NCBI GenBank assembly: GCA_047638395.1
Contig: JBLIMV010000003.1
Span: 62,001-126,000, forward strand
Reading direction: 5' to 3'
Length of the DNA: 64,000 nucleotides
From: CAXBCP01 sp047638395
Lineage (GTDB): Bacteria > Pseudomonadota > Alphaproteobacteria > MPNO01 > UBA830
Notes under the pieces: model-generated
Seen by the model: the letters and a program-made list of their open reading frames with translations, nothing else
What the model was told of the DNA's origin: nothing
The model's database searches: none
Shown: piece after piece, positions 31,811 through 39,657 of the stretch
Layout: every line of letters starts with the position of its first letter
How positions within the stretch are numbered: position 1 is the first letter of the stretch
Made by a program: the position numbers and the translations under genes

Positions 31811-34266
31811 GAGACCTCCACCCGGTTCTGGTTTTCGATACCATCGGGAGAAGCACCGTTTGGCGCACGGAATATATGTCGGCCAACGGATGCAACGAAT
31901 GCGTCGAGCCGCAGCGACACCAGGCGATAGACGCTGCCAGACGGAAACTCGCCATCTGCACCAGCGACCCCGGCAGGCGCGCCCATCATCAGCGCAACCC
32001 CGTCCTCTATCCGCTCGATTGGGTAAATCCTGAAACTGCCCTTCCGGATTGCCGCAACCACATCGGCACGCAGCATAAGGTGCTGGACATTGGCCTTTGG
32101 AATCAGAACGCCCGGCCGACCGCGCAATCCGCGCTGTTTGCAGATATCGAAAAAACCTTCAATCTTCTCGTTTACACCGCCAATCGCTTGTATCTGTCCC
32201 TTCTGATTGACCGACCCGGTGATCGCGAGCCCCTGTCTGATTGGCCGCCGCGATAGCGCAGAAAGCAGCACCAGCAACTCCGCCGCCGATGCGCTATCCC
32301 CGTCGACCCCACCGTAGGACTGCTCAAAGACCAGGCTTGCACTCAGCGCAAGCGGTCGGTTCTGACCGAAAGTCTCGCCCAAAAACGCCGACAGGATCAT
32401 CACACCCTTGGAATGCAGGGGACCACCAAGCTCGACCTGGCGCTCGATATCGATGACCTCACCCCGGCCGAGCCGGACACTGGCGGTGATCCGGCTGGGC
32501 TTGCCAAATGACAGATCGCCGAGCGCCATCACAGCAAGCCCGTTGATCTGCCCAACAGCCTCGCCTTTTGTGTCGATCAGTTGAATTTCCCGCATCAGGT
32601 TGTCGATGCTACGCCGATGCACCCGATCCAGCCGACGGCGGCGGCCGTCGATCGCCTGAGCCACGTGGACCCGCGAGATGATTTTTTTACGGGCAAGGGC
32701 CGCAATGTGATCCGCCTCGAGTACAAGATCCTGGATCAAACCGACATCGAGTGACAGGCGAGCTGAATCCTCGATAACGCGCGACGCATGCTCTATCAGG
32801 CGCGCAACCCCCGAGACATCCATCGGTCTCACCCGGTTCTTCGCGACAAGCCCCGCGATAAATCGCGCAAAAAGCTTCTCTGTCTCCGGTTTCCGCTCCA
32901 CGGAATCGTCAAAATCAACCGCAACCTTGAACAGTCGCCCCACATCGGGATCGAGCGCCGACATCATGTAGTAAAGCATCCTGTCGCCGATAAGGACGAC
33001 CTTCACATTCAACGGTATTGCTTCCGGCTCCAGCGTCGTCAGCCCCGAATATCCCATCGCCTCACCCAGGCTTTCGATCTCCAGCCGCCGGGTCTTCAGG
33101 CATCTTTTCAGGCTCTCCCACGCCATCGGCTGCATCAGAAGATCACGCACATCGATGATCAGAAAACCGCCATTTGCCTCATGAAGACAGCCGCCACGGA
33201 TCATCCGGTAGTCGGTCATGAGATTACCGAAACTCGACCTGTGCTCGATCCGACCGAATAGCCGCGAAAACGTCGGGTGATCAACCGTCACAACCGGAGC
33301 GCATGAATGACCTTCGTGATCGACAACCACATTCACCTGGTAACGCTCGTACGGAGAGTCGACCGGCATCATTGGCATTTGCTGCGCGCCCGTTTCCGTC
33401 GCCGCGCGCCAGAATTGTTCGGCATTGTCGACAACGTCAGACCGCACGCGCTCGAGCCAGTCAATGATCTCAGGCAGCAAGCGGTATTGCTGCTTGAGCG
33501 TTTCGATCAGATGGGTCGCCGCAAAAGCCGTTACGTCGCGATTCAGGTCATGAATTTTCTCTGCAAGGTCCTTCCGCCAGCCAGGAATTTTCCGGACAAT
33601 CTCTTCGAGCTTTTTTTCCAGCTCGGCAATGTTCTGGCGAATGCTCTCCTGTCGGTCCTCGGGCAGCGCCTGAAAAACAGCGGGTTCAACCACCTTACCA
33701 TCGGCAACTGGCGCTATCGCAAATCCCATCGGCGTGCGGACCAGCGCCGCGCCGGACTTCGCCGCACGTTCGTGAAGCACTTGGAATTCCGTTTCCTGGC
33801 GCTCATTCGTCTCAGCCTCAACCGACTGGCGTCGCTCGCGGTAGTCGTCGCTATCGAAGGCGGCCGGGATCGCGATACCGAGATCCACAACAAACTTTTC
33901 CATATCGACTGCGAACGTACGGGCCGATCCCGGCGGCAGCCGGATTGCCTCGGGCTTTTGCGCCTGCAGGAAATTATTAACGAAACACCAGTCGTCAGGT
34001 GCCGGCAGATCCTGCGCCTGCTTCGCCAATGACGCTTCGATAAGGGTGTGCCTGCCGACCCCGGGCTCGCCAAAGGCAAACAGGTTATAGCCATCGTGCG
34101 ACATACCCGTGCCGAAGGCTATCGCCTCTTCAGCCCTTACCTGGCCCTGGCTTTCATGAAGCGGCTTGACCTCATCCGTAGTCGCGAAGCCCAGCGCCGC
34201 TTCGTCGACGCCGCGATAGGCGTCGTCGGGCGACAATGCGTCTAATGCGTCTATTGTCGGTTTCAT
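31807..34266 (-). CDS. Lon-related ATP-dependent protease (AAA plus Lon catalytic domain)
   Basis: An 819-residue Lon-family protease of the type with an unusual AAA region (AAA_32) followed by a Lon peptidase domain. The Walker-A-like loop is FGEPGVGRHT, with Arg where Lys is expected, as often in this subfamily. A coiled-coil insertion covers about residues 150-270. The Ser-Lys dyad is near S660 (GDSASAAELL) and K701 (GVNEKIEGFF). Start chosen at the ATG at 34266, preceded by GGGAGA; the TTG at 34278 is the in-frame alternative. The leader can fold so as to bury that GGGAGA. Overlaps the USP-like gene at its 3' end. Confidence 0.9.
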   Translation of the reverse strand: MKPTIDALDALSPDDAYRGVDEAALGFATTDEVKPLHESQGQVRAEEAIAFGTGMSHDGYNLFAFGEPGVGRHTLIEASLAKQAQDLPAPDDWCFVNNFLQAQKPEAIRLPPGSARTFAVDMEKFVVDLGIAIPAAFDSDDYRERRQSVEAETNERQETEFQVLHERAAKSGAALVRTPMGFAIAPVADGKVVEPAVFQALPEDRQESIRQNIAELEKKLEEIVRKIPGWRKDLAEKIHDLNRDVTAFAATHLIETLKQQYRLLPEIIDWLERVRSDVVDNAEQFWRAATETGAQQMPMMPVDSPYERYQVNVVVDHEGHSCAPVVTVDHPTFSRLFGRIEHRSSFGNLMTDYRMIRGGCLHEANGGFLIIDVRDLLMQPMAWESLKRCLKTRRLEIESLGEAMGYSGLTTLEPEAIPLNVKVVLIGDRMLYYMMSALDPDVGRLFKVAVDFDDSVERKPETEKLFARFIAGLVAKNRVRPMDVSGVARLIEHASRVIEDSARLSLDVGLIQDLVLEADHIAALARKKIISRVHVAQAIDGRRRRLDRVHRRSIDNLMREIQLIDTKGEAVGQINGLAVMALGDLSFGKPSRITASVRLGRGEVIDIERQVELGGPLHSKGVMILSAFLGETFGQNRPLALSASLVFEQSYGGVDGDSASAAELLVLLSALSRRPIRQGLAITGSVNQKGQIQAIGGVNEKIEGFFDICKQRGLRGRPGVLIPKANVQHLMLRADVVAAIRKGSFRIYPIERIEDGVALMMGAPAGVAGADGEFPSGSVYRLVSLRLDAFVASVGRHIFRAPNGASPDGIENQNRVEVS

Positions 34267-34321
34267 GCCATCTCCCAATTGCGAAAACCAATACCTTCAA
34301 GGCATTGCCTGCAATGGGAGA
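34267..34321 (-). promoter_or_regulatory. leader hairpin masking the ribosome-binding site of the Lon-like protease gene
   Basis: In the transcript TCTCCCATTGC (34321-34311) pairs with GCAATTGGGAGA (34282-34271), 11 bp with one bulged U. The second arm contains the Shine-Dalgarno sequence GGGAG, ending 4-5 bases before the ATG. Within the loop AATGCCTT and AAGGTATT can pair as well, giving one long imperfect hairpin. Such structures are a hallmark of RNA thermometers on heat-shock genes. Confidence 0.55.
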
Positions 34322-34420
34322 CCTTAGGAGACGCCGGCAACCACGCCTTAACCTGAAACAAGGTTGCAACGTCACCCTGCCCGTCGGCCGGTTAGGCGAC
34401 GCCCCTGGCGCCGCCGCGGA

Positions 34421-34804
34421 TCAGACGCCGGCGCCGATGAAGGCTGTCGCCTCGATCTCAACCAGCGCACCCGGCTGGGCGAGCGCGGTGATCGCCACGA
34501 GCGTGGAGCACGGCATCCGGCCGGAGAAAAACTCACTCCGCGCCTTACCGAATGCAGGGCGGTTCTCCATATCCGTCAGATAGATATTTAACTTGGCAAC
34601 GTCTTCCATTCGGCCACCGGCGGCTTCGACCAGTTCCTTGATCTTGTAGAAGCAGTTGACCGATTGCTCATAGGCGTCGCCGTCAGTATCGGTGGCGATC
34701 ATCCCGGATAGCAGCATCTGCGGCCCGACCTTCAGGCAATTGCTGTAAATATTTCCTTGGGGCTCCGGCACGGTCGTGACCGAAACTTTTGTAATCTTGT
34801 CCAT
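34421..34804 (-). CDS. RidA/YjgF-family protein
   Basis: A 127-residue Rid-family protein, the usual length of a trimeric enamine/imine deaminase. Family pieces: LLSGMIATDTDGD near the N-terminus and ALAQPGALVEIEATAF near the C-terminus. The arginine of canonical RidA (in an R-x-C-V-type motif) is not clearly present, so it may belong to an imine-deaminase-negative Rid subgroup. It follows the Rieske oxygenase on the same strand and is likely part of that operon. Confidence 0.85.
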   Translation of the reverse strand: MDKITKVSVTTVPEPQGNIYSNCLKVGPQMLLSGMIATDTDGDAYEQSVNCFYKIKELVEAAGGRMEDVAKLNIYLTDMENRPAFGKARSEFFSGRMPCSTLVAITALAQPGALVEIEATAFIGAGV

Positions 34805-34817
34805 CTTCTTCTCCCTG

Positions 34818-34855
34818 TTTCTGCGTCTATTCTGCGTTTCTGCATCTATTCTGCG
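34818..34855. repeat. 19-bp tandem duplication at the 3' end of the Rieske oxygenase gene
   Basis: TTTCTGCGTCTATTCTGCG at 34818-34836 is repeated with one mismatch at 34837-34855. It spans the last codons and stop of the oxygenase gene, so the Ala-Glu-stop sequence is duplicated behind the working stop. Confidence 0.85.
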
Positions 34856-35895
34856 GCAACGGCATTCTTGCGCAGCGCCTGCGCCTGACGCTCCGCCTCA
34901 TCTGCCATTAGCTTGCGAACGCGGGTAACCCCGACGTCATGACCATACAGATATTCGTGACAATCAGCATCCTCCACCATGCGCTCGGCGACAAGGCGGT
35001 CCTGTTCCAGAACGTGCCAGTGCCGCCCCTCGAGCCGGTTCTTATAGAGAAACCGCCAGGTGTCGCGTTCCCAGCCGGTCACCTTCCGGTGCCGCCAGAA
35101 AAAGCATGCCGAAGATGTTTCGTCGATTGGGGTGATATGAAAAACGATGCCAAAATTGCCGCCGGGGCCGCCGGTGCCCGGGTAGGGAATCTCCAGGCAG
35201 ACGGCCTGAAAATCGACGTCATACCATTCGGACCAGTCAAAATTTACGTCCTTCTGGCCCTTCTTTTCGAACACAAAACCGGTATTTGTCTTGCGAGTAG
35301 CGAACTCCGCCTCACTCGCCCCATCGGCCATCGAATGCGATACCCGATGCAGGAACGCACCATGCATAGGGTCCATATTGTTATCGATCATGTAGCGATA
35401 GGGGGTGCGCCATTCTGCATAGGCAAGAAACGCATCATAGGAATCGTCGGTCAGCCGTTCGGGCAGCGTCAGCGGCGCTACCGGTGTCCCCAGACCATCG
35501 CCGAGCCAGGCGTAGATTACACCGCGATGTATTTCGACCGGATAGGTTTCGACGGCGCATTGACCGACCAGGTCGCACCCGGGTTCGCCCGGCAGGCTCG
35601 CAACAGTGCCGTCGCCCAGGATTTCGGCGCCATGATAGACACAGGTCAGCCGGTCGCCGTCATGCCGGGCGATTGATAGCGGCGCGCCGCGATGCGGACA
35701 CCTGTCATCCTGCAAATGCACATCTCCAGCGCTATCGCGCCACAAAACCAGATCGCGGCTCCAGCGCCTGATCGCTACCGGTTGGTCCACGACACGGTCC
35801 GCCGGGCAAATGCCATACCACTTGTTGCGGAGGCCGGTATCCAGTATCTCGCGGGCCTCATCGCTCGCACGGTGTCTTGGTGGTTGCTGTGCCAT
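34846..35895 (-). CDS. Rieske non-heme iron oxygenase, single-component alpha subunit
   Basis: A 349-residue aromatic-ring-hydroxylating or demethylating oxygenase. The Rieske [2Fe-2S] ligands are C66-x-H68 and C85-x2-H88; the mononuclear iron site is D175-x2-H178-x4-H183. Size and motif spacing are those of the vanillate/toluenesulfonate O-demethylase type, which do not need a beta subunit. It lies in an operon with a recombinase-like-HTH protein (18 bases upstream) and RidA. No reductase is adjacent. Confidence 0.9.
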   Translation of the reverse strand: MAQQPPRHRASDEAREILDTGLRNKWYGICPADRVVDQPVAIRRWSRDLVLWRDSAGDVHLQDDRCPHRGAPLSIARHDGDRLTCVYHGAEILGDGTVASLPGEPGCDLVGQCAVETYPVEIHRGVIYAWLGDGLGTPVAPLTLPERLTDDSYDAFLAYAEWRTPYRYMIDNNMDPMHGAFLHRVSHSMADGASEAEFATRKTNTGFVFEKKGQKDVNFDWSEWYDVDFQAVCLEIPYPGTGGPGGNFGIVFHITPIDETSSACFFWRHRKVTGWERDTWRFLYKNRLEGRHWHVLEQDRLVAERMVEDADCHEYLYGHDVGVTRVRKLMADEAERQAQALRKNAVAAE

Positions 35896-35913
35896 ATCGC
35901 TGTCCCCTCTGCG

Positions 35914-36558
35914 CTAGCGGCCAAGTTTTTCCATGACGGCGCCATAACCTTCTTCGGTCCATGGTTCTCCATCCGGGGTCGTCACCCCCATCCGGTTCAG
36001 CGCCGCAACAATGCCTGCCAGGTCGTAAATACCGGCACTGAACACCTCCTCCAGCGCGTTGCCCAGCGCGGCTTCATAGGGTGTCGCGTTGCCTGTACCC
36101 GCCTGCCATTGCTCCATGTAGAGACCGTTATGCGGAAGCCGGGCATGGTCGCCCCCGCCCGCACCGCTATTCACTTCGGCAGAGGCCATGACCGGCGGGG
36201 TGAGCCTGCCGTCAGCCGGTTCCGGATCAGCCTGCTGACGTTCCCTGGATTCACGCGCGAGGCGCTCGCGGACGGCCTTAAAATCGTATGTCGCGTAAAC
36301 TTCGGTTCGAAACACACCCCAGGCGAATTTCTCGAGCGCCACATTGACTGCCTGAATTCTGGACGGCGCCATTCTGAGCGTAGCGATCTGGCCGACCCCC
36401 ATAACCACATTCCACGAAACGACCTCGACACCTTCGGGCGGAAAATTTTCCCACCATCCGCGATCGTCCAGCTTGGTCTGAAATTCATCGAGTGGCTGGC
36501 TCTGGTCATGCTTCAGGAACACCGTCAGCATGATGTCGTCGCCCTTGATATCGTCCAT
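35914..36558 (-). CDS. protein with recombinase-like HTH C-terminus, linked to Rieske oxygenase
   Basis: A 214-residue two-part protein. Residues about 10-105 look like a small alpha-beta domain (possibly ferredoxin-like) beginning LTVFLKHDQSQPLDEF. A flexible Gly/Ala-rich linker follows, and the end (residues about 150-214) resembles the helix-turn-helix seen in serine recombinases: IVAALNRMGVTTPDGEPWTE and a terminal helix. The recombinase catalytic domain is absent, so it is not a mobile-element enzyme. It is the first gene of the operon with the Rieske oxygenase and RidA, so it may regulate or assist them. Confidence 0.65.
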   Translation of the reverse strand: MDDIKGDDIMLTVFLKHDQSQPLDEFQTKLDDRGWWENFPPEGVEVVSWNVVMGVGQIATLRMAPSRIQAVNVALEKFAWGVFRTEVYATYDFKAVRERLARESRERQQADPEPADGRLTPPVMASAEVNSGAGGGDHARLPHNGLYMEQWQAGTGNATPYEAALGNALEEVFSAGIYDLAGIVAALNRMGVTTPDGEPWTEEGYGAVMEKLGR

Positions 36559-36596
36559 CCCGATTTCCCCGTCGCAATCATTGTTCTTGGTGCTAC

Positions 36597-36620
36597 ATTC
36601 AATACTATATAGTATTGAAT
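36597..36620. promoter_or_regulatory. 24-bp perfect palindrome, likely GntR/UTRA operator
   Basis: Half-site ATTCAATACTAT (36597-36608) is mirrored exactly to 36620. It sits between the divergent GntR gene and the Rieske operon, about 40 bases from each start. HutC-subfamily GntR proteins bind palindromes of this size, so control of both directions is likely. Confidence 0.7.
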
Positions 36621-36660
36621 GGCGAGTCCGAATTCACACTCACTCCAACCGGCAAGGGCA

Positions 36661-37431
36661 ATGGACATATTACTGGCAGAAGTTGCAAAACGATGCCGCC
36701 AGACCGCCGCGTCTGATAGCCCCAAGTACCGGCGTCTGATGGCGGCACTCCAGGACACAATAAAATCCGGGATGGTCGTGCCGGGAGATCGCCTGCCGAC
36801 CGAAAAGGCAATCGCCTCCGCCCTGCCATTTGCTCTGGGCACCGTACAAAAAGCGCTTAACGGCCTCGTCGCCCAGGGCCTTCTGCGCCGGAACCGGCGT
36901 AGTGGAACGTTCGTTTCGGACACAGCCCGCCCGCTCGACGACATGTCGCAATTTGTGTTCGAACGTGCCGATGGTTCCGGTATTGGCGCCGTCCTGACCG
37001 AGATCACCGACATCGACATAACGCACGACACAGGCCGATGGGCGGACATGCTGGGGGATTGCCCTGCCGGATATGTCCGCATTACGCGGCTTGATCGTAT
37101 CGACCGCGATTTCCTGTGTTATGTGGAAATGCATCTGCGGGCCGACCGCTATTCGGATCTGCTGACCGAAACACCCGGTAATTTGTCGGGCAAGAATATA
37201 CGGACCGTTCTTGAAACACGTTACGGCATTGCTGTGACCAATCTTGAGATCGCCGTCGCCGCTGCCCCCGCATCTCACCGCGCGGCCACGAGCCTGAAAC
37301 TCTCAAAAGACATCGCTGTTTTACAAATCAACGTCACAGGATATGACAGCGGCTCCTGCGCCGCCTTTACCCAAACAGCTTTCGCGCCGAGCGGCCCCTA
37401 CGAAGTGAAGTTTCGAAGTGACATCCGCTAA
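36661..37431 (+). CDS. GntR-family (HutC/UTRA) transcriptional regulator
   Basis: A 256-residue regulator: winged HTH in residues about 20-85 (VPGDRLPTEKAIASALPFALGTVQKALNGL, given by position) and a UTRA ligand-binding domain from about 95. Start taken as the ATG at 36661 behind AAGGGC, because the upstream in-frame ATG at 36619 lies inside a perfect palindrome that is better read as the operator. It is divergent from the Rieske/RidA operon and probably its ligand-responsive repressor. Confidence 0.86.
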   Translation: MDILLAEVAKRCRQTAASDSPKYRRLMAALQDTIKSGMVVPGDRLPTEKAIASALPFALGTVQKALNGLVAQGLLRRNRRSGTFVSDTARPLDDMSQFVFERADGSGIGAVLTEITDIDITHDTGRWADMLGDCPAGYVRITRLDRIDRDFLCYVEMHLRADRYSDLLTETPGNLSGKNIRTVLETRYGIAVTNLEIAVAAAPASHRAATSLKLSKDIAVLQINVTGYDSGSCAAFTQTAFAPSGPYEVKFRSDIR

Positions 37432-37567
37432 TCCCGGCGCATTGGGCAACACCCCCCAAAGTTGTATGTTCCGAGATCCACCTTCCTGTGGTATTCGGGC
37501 CGCAAAGGCCTTACTTTCATATCGACAGGCACGATTCGTAGAAGATTGGCGTGTGTAGGGCTGTGTA

Positions 37568-38731
37568 ATGAAAATTCTGATCGTCGAGGATTCGGAAGCG
37601 GAAGCATTCCTGATCGAAACACTTTTTCGCAGCAATGACAGTTTTGCCGGCGAACTGGTGCATGTGACCGATATGGAAGACGCCCGTACTCACCTCGAAG
37701 GCGGCAGCTATGACATCGCTTTCATCGACCATTACCTGGGGAGCGAAAAAGGCACCTCGTTAATCCGGGGTGCAGGCGGCAGACGTTGCCCGACACCCAT
37801 GGTTCTGATGTCCGGGCTTGGATCCGCGGAAGTTGAAGCCGAAGCCCTTGCCGCCGGCGCGATGGACTACGTAGATAAAAACCTGCTCTCCGCCGGAGTT
37901 TTGCATCGTACGGTCAAGTTTGCGCTCAAAAACCACGAACAGACGCTTCAGGCACGCTCGAACGAACTCTACCACCGGGAAATGGCACTGGAAGCCCGGG
38001 TGTCGAATGACGAAAAATCAAATTTCCTCGCCAATATGAGCCACGAGTTCCGGACGCCACTCAACGCCATCATCGGATTTGCTGAACTTATTCAGTTGCA
38101 GGAATTCGGCGAAATTCATGGGTCCGGCGCGGAACGCTACAAAGACCATGTCGACGACATTCACCACATTAGCCAACATGTGCTCAAACTGGTCGATGAC
38201 CTGCTGGACCTCGCGCGGGTCGAAGCAGGTAATTTTGAAATCGACCTGCAGGAAACCTCCCTTAACGATGTCGTGGACGACGTTGTTCTGATGACCCTCA
38301 TGCAAGCGTCCGAAAAGAACATCGGACTGGAATTCGACATCCCGGACAGCCTGCCAGCGTTTAGCGCAGATCCTCGCCTGCTGGCGCAGGTCCTGATCAA
38401 CCTTGTCGCAAACGCCATCAAACACACCCCGCAGGGCGGTCGTATCGACGTGAGCGCCACTCTTGAGGAACGAAACCTGGTGGTGACGGTTCGGGACAAT
38501 GGGAGCGGGATTTCCCAGGCCGATATTTCACGTCTGAGCGAGCCTTATTTCAAATCGATCCGCCATGACAGCGAGCGGAAGATCGGCACTGGCCTCGGCC
38601 TAAGCGTAAGCAAATCGATCATGGAAACCCATCTCGGCGGGATATCGATCGGCAACCGAAATGATGGCGGCACAACTGTCAAAATCTGGCTGCCAACCAA
38701 TCTCGACACGCTGAACCGTCGCCCCAGCTAA
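37568..38731 (+). CDS. receiver-domain histidine kinase (REC-HisKA-HATPase)
   Basis: A 387-residue cytoplasmic signalling protein with an N-terminal receiver domain (phospho-acceptor D54 in IAFIDHYLG, Lys in YVDKN), then HisKA with the phospho-His in NMSHEFRTPLNAIIGF near residue 159, and a HATPase domain with N box LINLVANAIKHTP, DNGSGI and GTGLGLS. No membrane or extracellular sensor is present, so it must take its signal from another kinase. A cognate output regulator is not adjacent. Confidence 0.93.
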   Translation: MKILIVEDSEAEAFLIETLFRSNDSFAGELVHVTDMEDARTHLEGGSYDIAFIDHYLGSEKGTSLIRGAGGRRCPTPMVLMSGLGSAEVEAEALAAGAMDYVDKNLLSAGVLHRTVKFALKNHEQTLQARSNELYHREMALEARVSNDEKSNFLANMSHEFRTPLNAIIGFAELIQLQEFGEIHGSGAERYKDHVDDIHHISQHVLKLVDDLLDLARVEAGNFEIDLQETSLNDVVDDVVLMTLMQASEKNIGLEFDIPDSLPAFSADPRLLAQVLINLVANAIKHTPQGGRIDVSATLEERNLVVTVRDNGSGISQADISRLSEPYFKSIRHDSERKIGTGLGLSVSKSIMETHLGGISIGNRNDGGTTVKIWLPTNLDTLNRRPS

Positions 38732-38751
38732 AATCCAGGCGCACTCAAACC

Positions 38752-39657
38752 TTACTTCCAGCACCCAATACGGGCGACGAACGCATAGGCAAGGTCGAAC
38801 AGCACCTTGTCTTCAAGCGGCGGCCGGACATCGTCGCCGGTATAAGCGATATTAAACCGCTCCAGAAACCGCAACGCCCGGTCCTGTCGGATAATGATAC
38901 CGATATCCCGATGAACTTCTCCCGTACGCTTGAACATGGCCGGTGTGTTGATCTTCGCAGACACGACGCCCACCACATATCCTCTATCGTCGATCACCGG
39001 CCCGCCCGAATTGCCGCGCCGAATATCCGCATCGATCGCAAATCGACCCATGCGCTGCAGTCTCTCTTTCTGGAATTCCCGGACCTTGCCGGTTACGAAA
39101 ATGGGCTTGATCGCAACAAGCCCATGCAGCGGATGACCAATGACTGCAACCTTGTCGCCGACCTGCATATCAAGCGGTTTCCGGAATTTTGCGACCGACT
39201 TCGTCTGTCCGGAATAGTCCAGAACGGCCAGATCGTCGATTTTGTCGGCACCGATCACGGTTGCCGGCAAATGGCGCGGCGCAGATGAAGGTTTAATCGA
39301 CACCCGTGTGCAGCCATTAATCACGTGGTGGTTTGTCAGCAGGTGCCCGTCCCGCGACACGAAAAAGCCCGAGCCACTGCCCCGCATCCGCAGACCGGGA
39401 AACAACGCCTTTACCGGCTGCAATTTCCCCCTGGCACGCCGGATACGACTGTCCTTGATCTCCTGGGCGCGTGTGTTGGAGACAACGTCGCCCTTGCATT
39501 TCCAGAGAGCGGTCCGGCGGACGATATTCCGCTCTACATCGTGGCAATTGACGATTTTCAGCCGATCGGGCTTATCCTGCGCCCCCGCCGGAAAAGAAAT
39601 CGCGCAGAGCCCGGCCGCAACGCAGAATTTGGCGACAACAAAGGGGCGGAATTTCAT
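38752..39657 (-). CDS. exported trypsin-like serine protease (S1, HtrA-like)
   Basis: A 301-residue protein with a signal peptide (cleavage near AGA-QDK) and a chymotrypsin-fold protease with triad H111 (TNHHV), D142 (DDLAVL) and S217 (RGNSGGP). No PDZ domain follows; instead there is a short tail of about 60 residues. Its ATG overlaps the stop of the upstream VanA-type oxygenase gene (ATGA at 39654-39657), an odd pairing of a cytoplasmic oxygenase with a periplasmic protease. Confidence 0.88.
   Translation of the reverse strand: MKFRPFVVAKFCVAAGLCAISFPAGAQDKPDRLKIVNCHDVERNIVRRTALWKCKGDVVSNTRAQEIKDSRIRRARGKLQPVKALFPGLRMRGSGSGFFVSRDGHLLTNHHVINGCTRVSIKPSSAPRHLPATVIGADKIDDLAVLDYSGQTKSVAKFRKPLDMQVGDKVAVIGHPLHGLVAIKPIFVTGKVREFQKERLQRMGRFAIDADIRRGNSGGPVIDDRGYVVGVVSAKINTPAMFKRTGEVHRDIGIIIRQDRALRFLERFNIAYTGDDVRPPLEDKVLFDLAYAFVARIGCWK

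Noticed and set aside
35914..36558. Mobile-element recombinase
   Set aside because: Only the HTH-like C-terminus resembles a recombinase; no catalytic serine domain, terminal repeats or target duplication.
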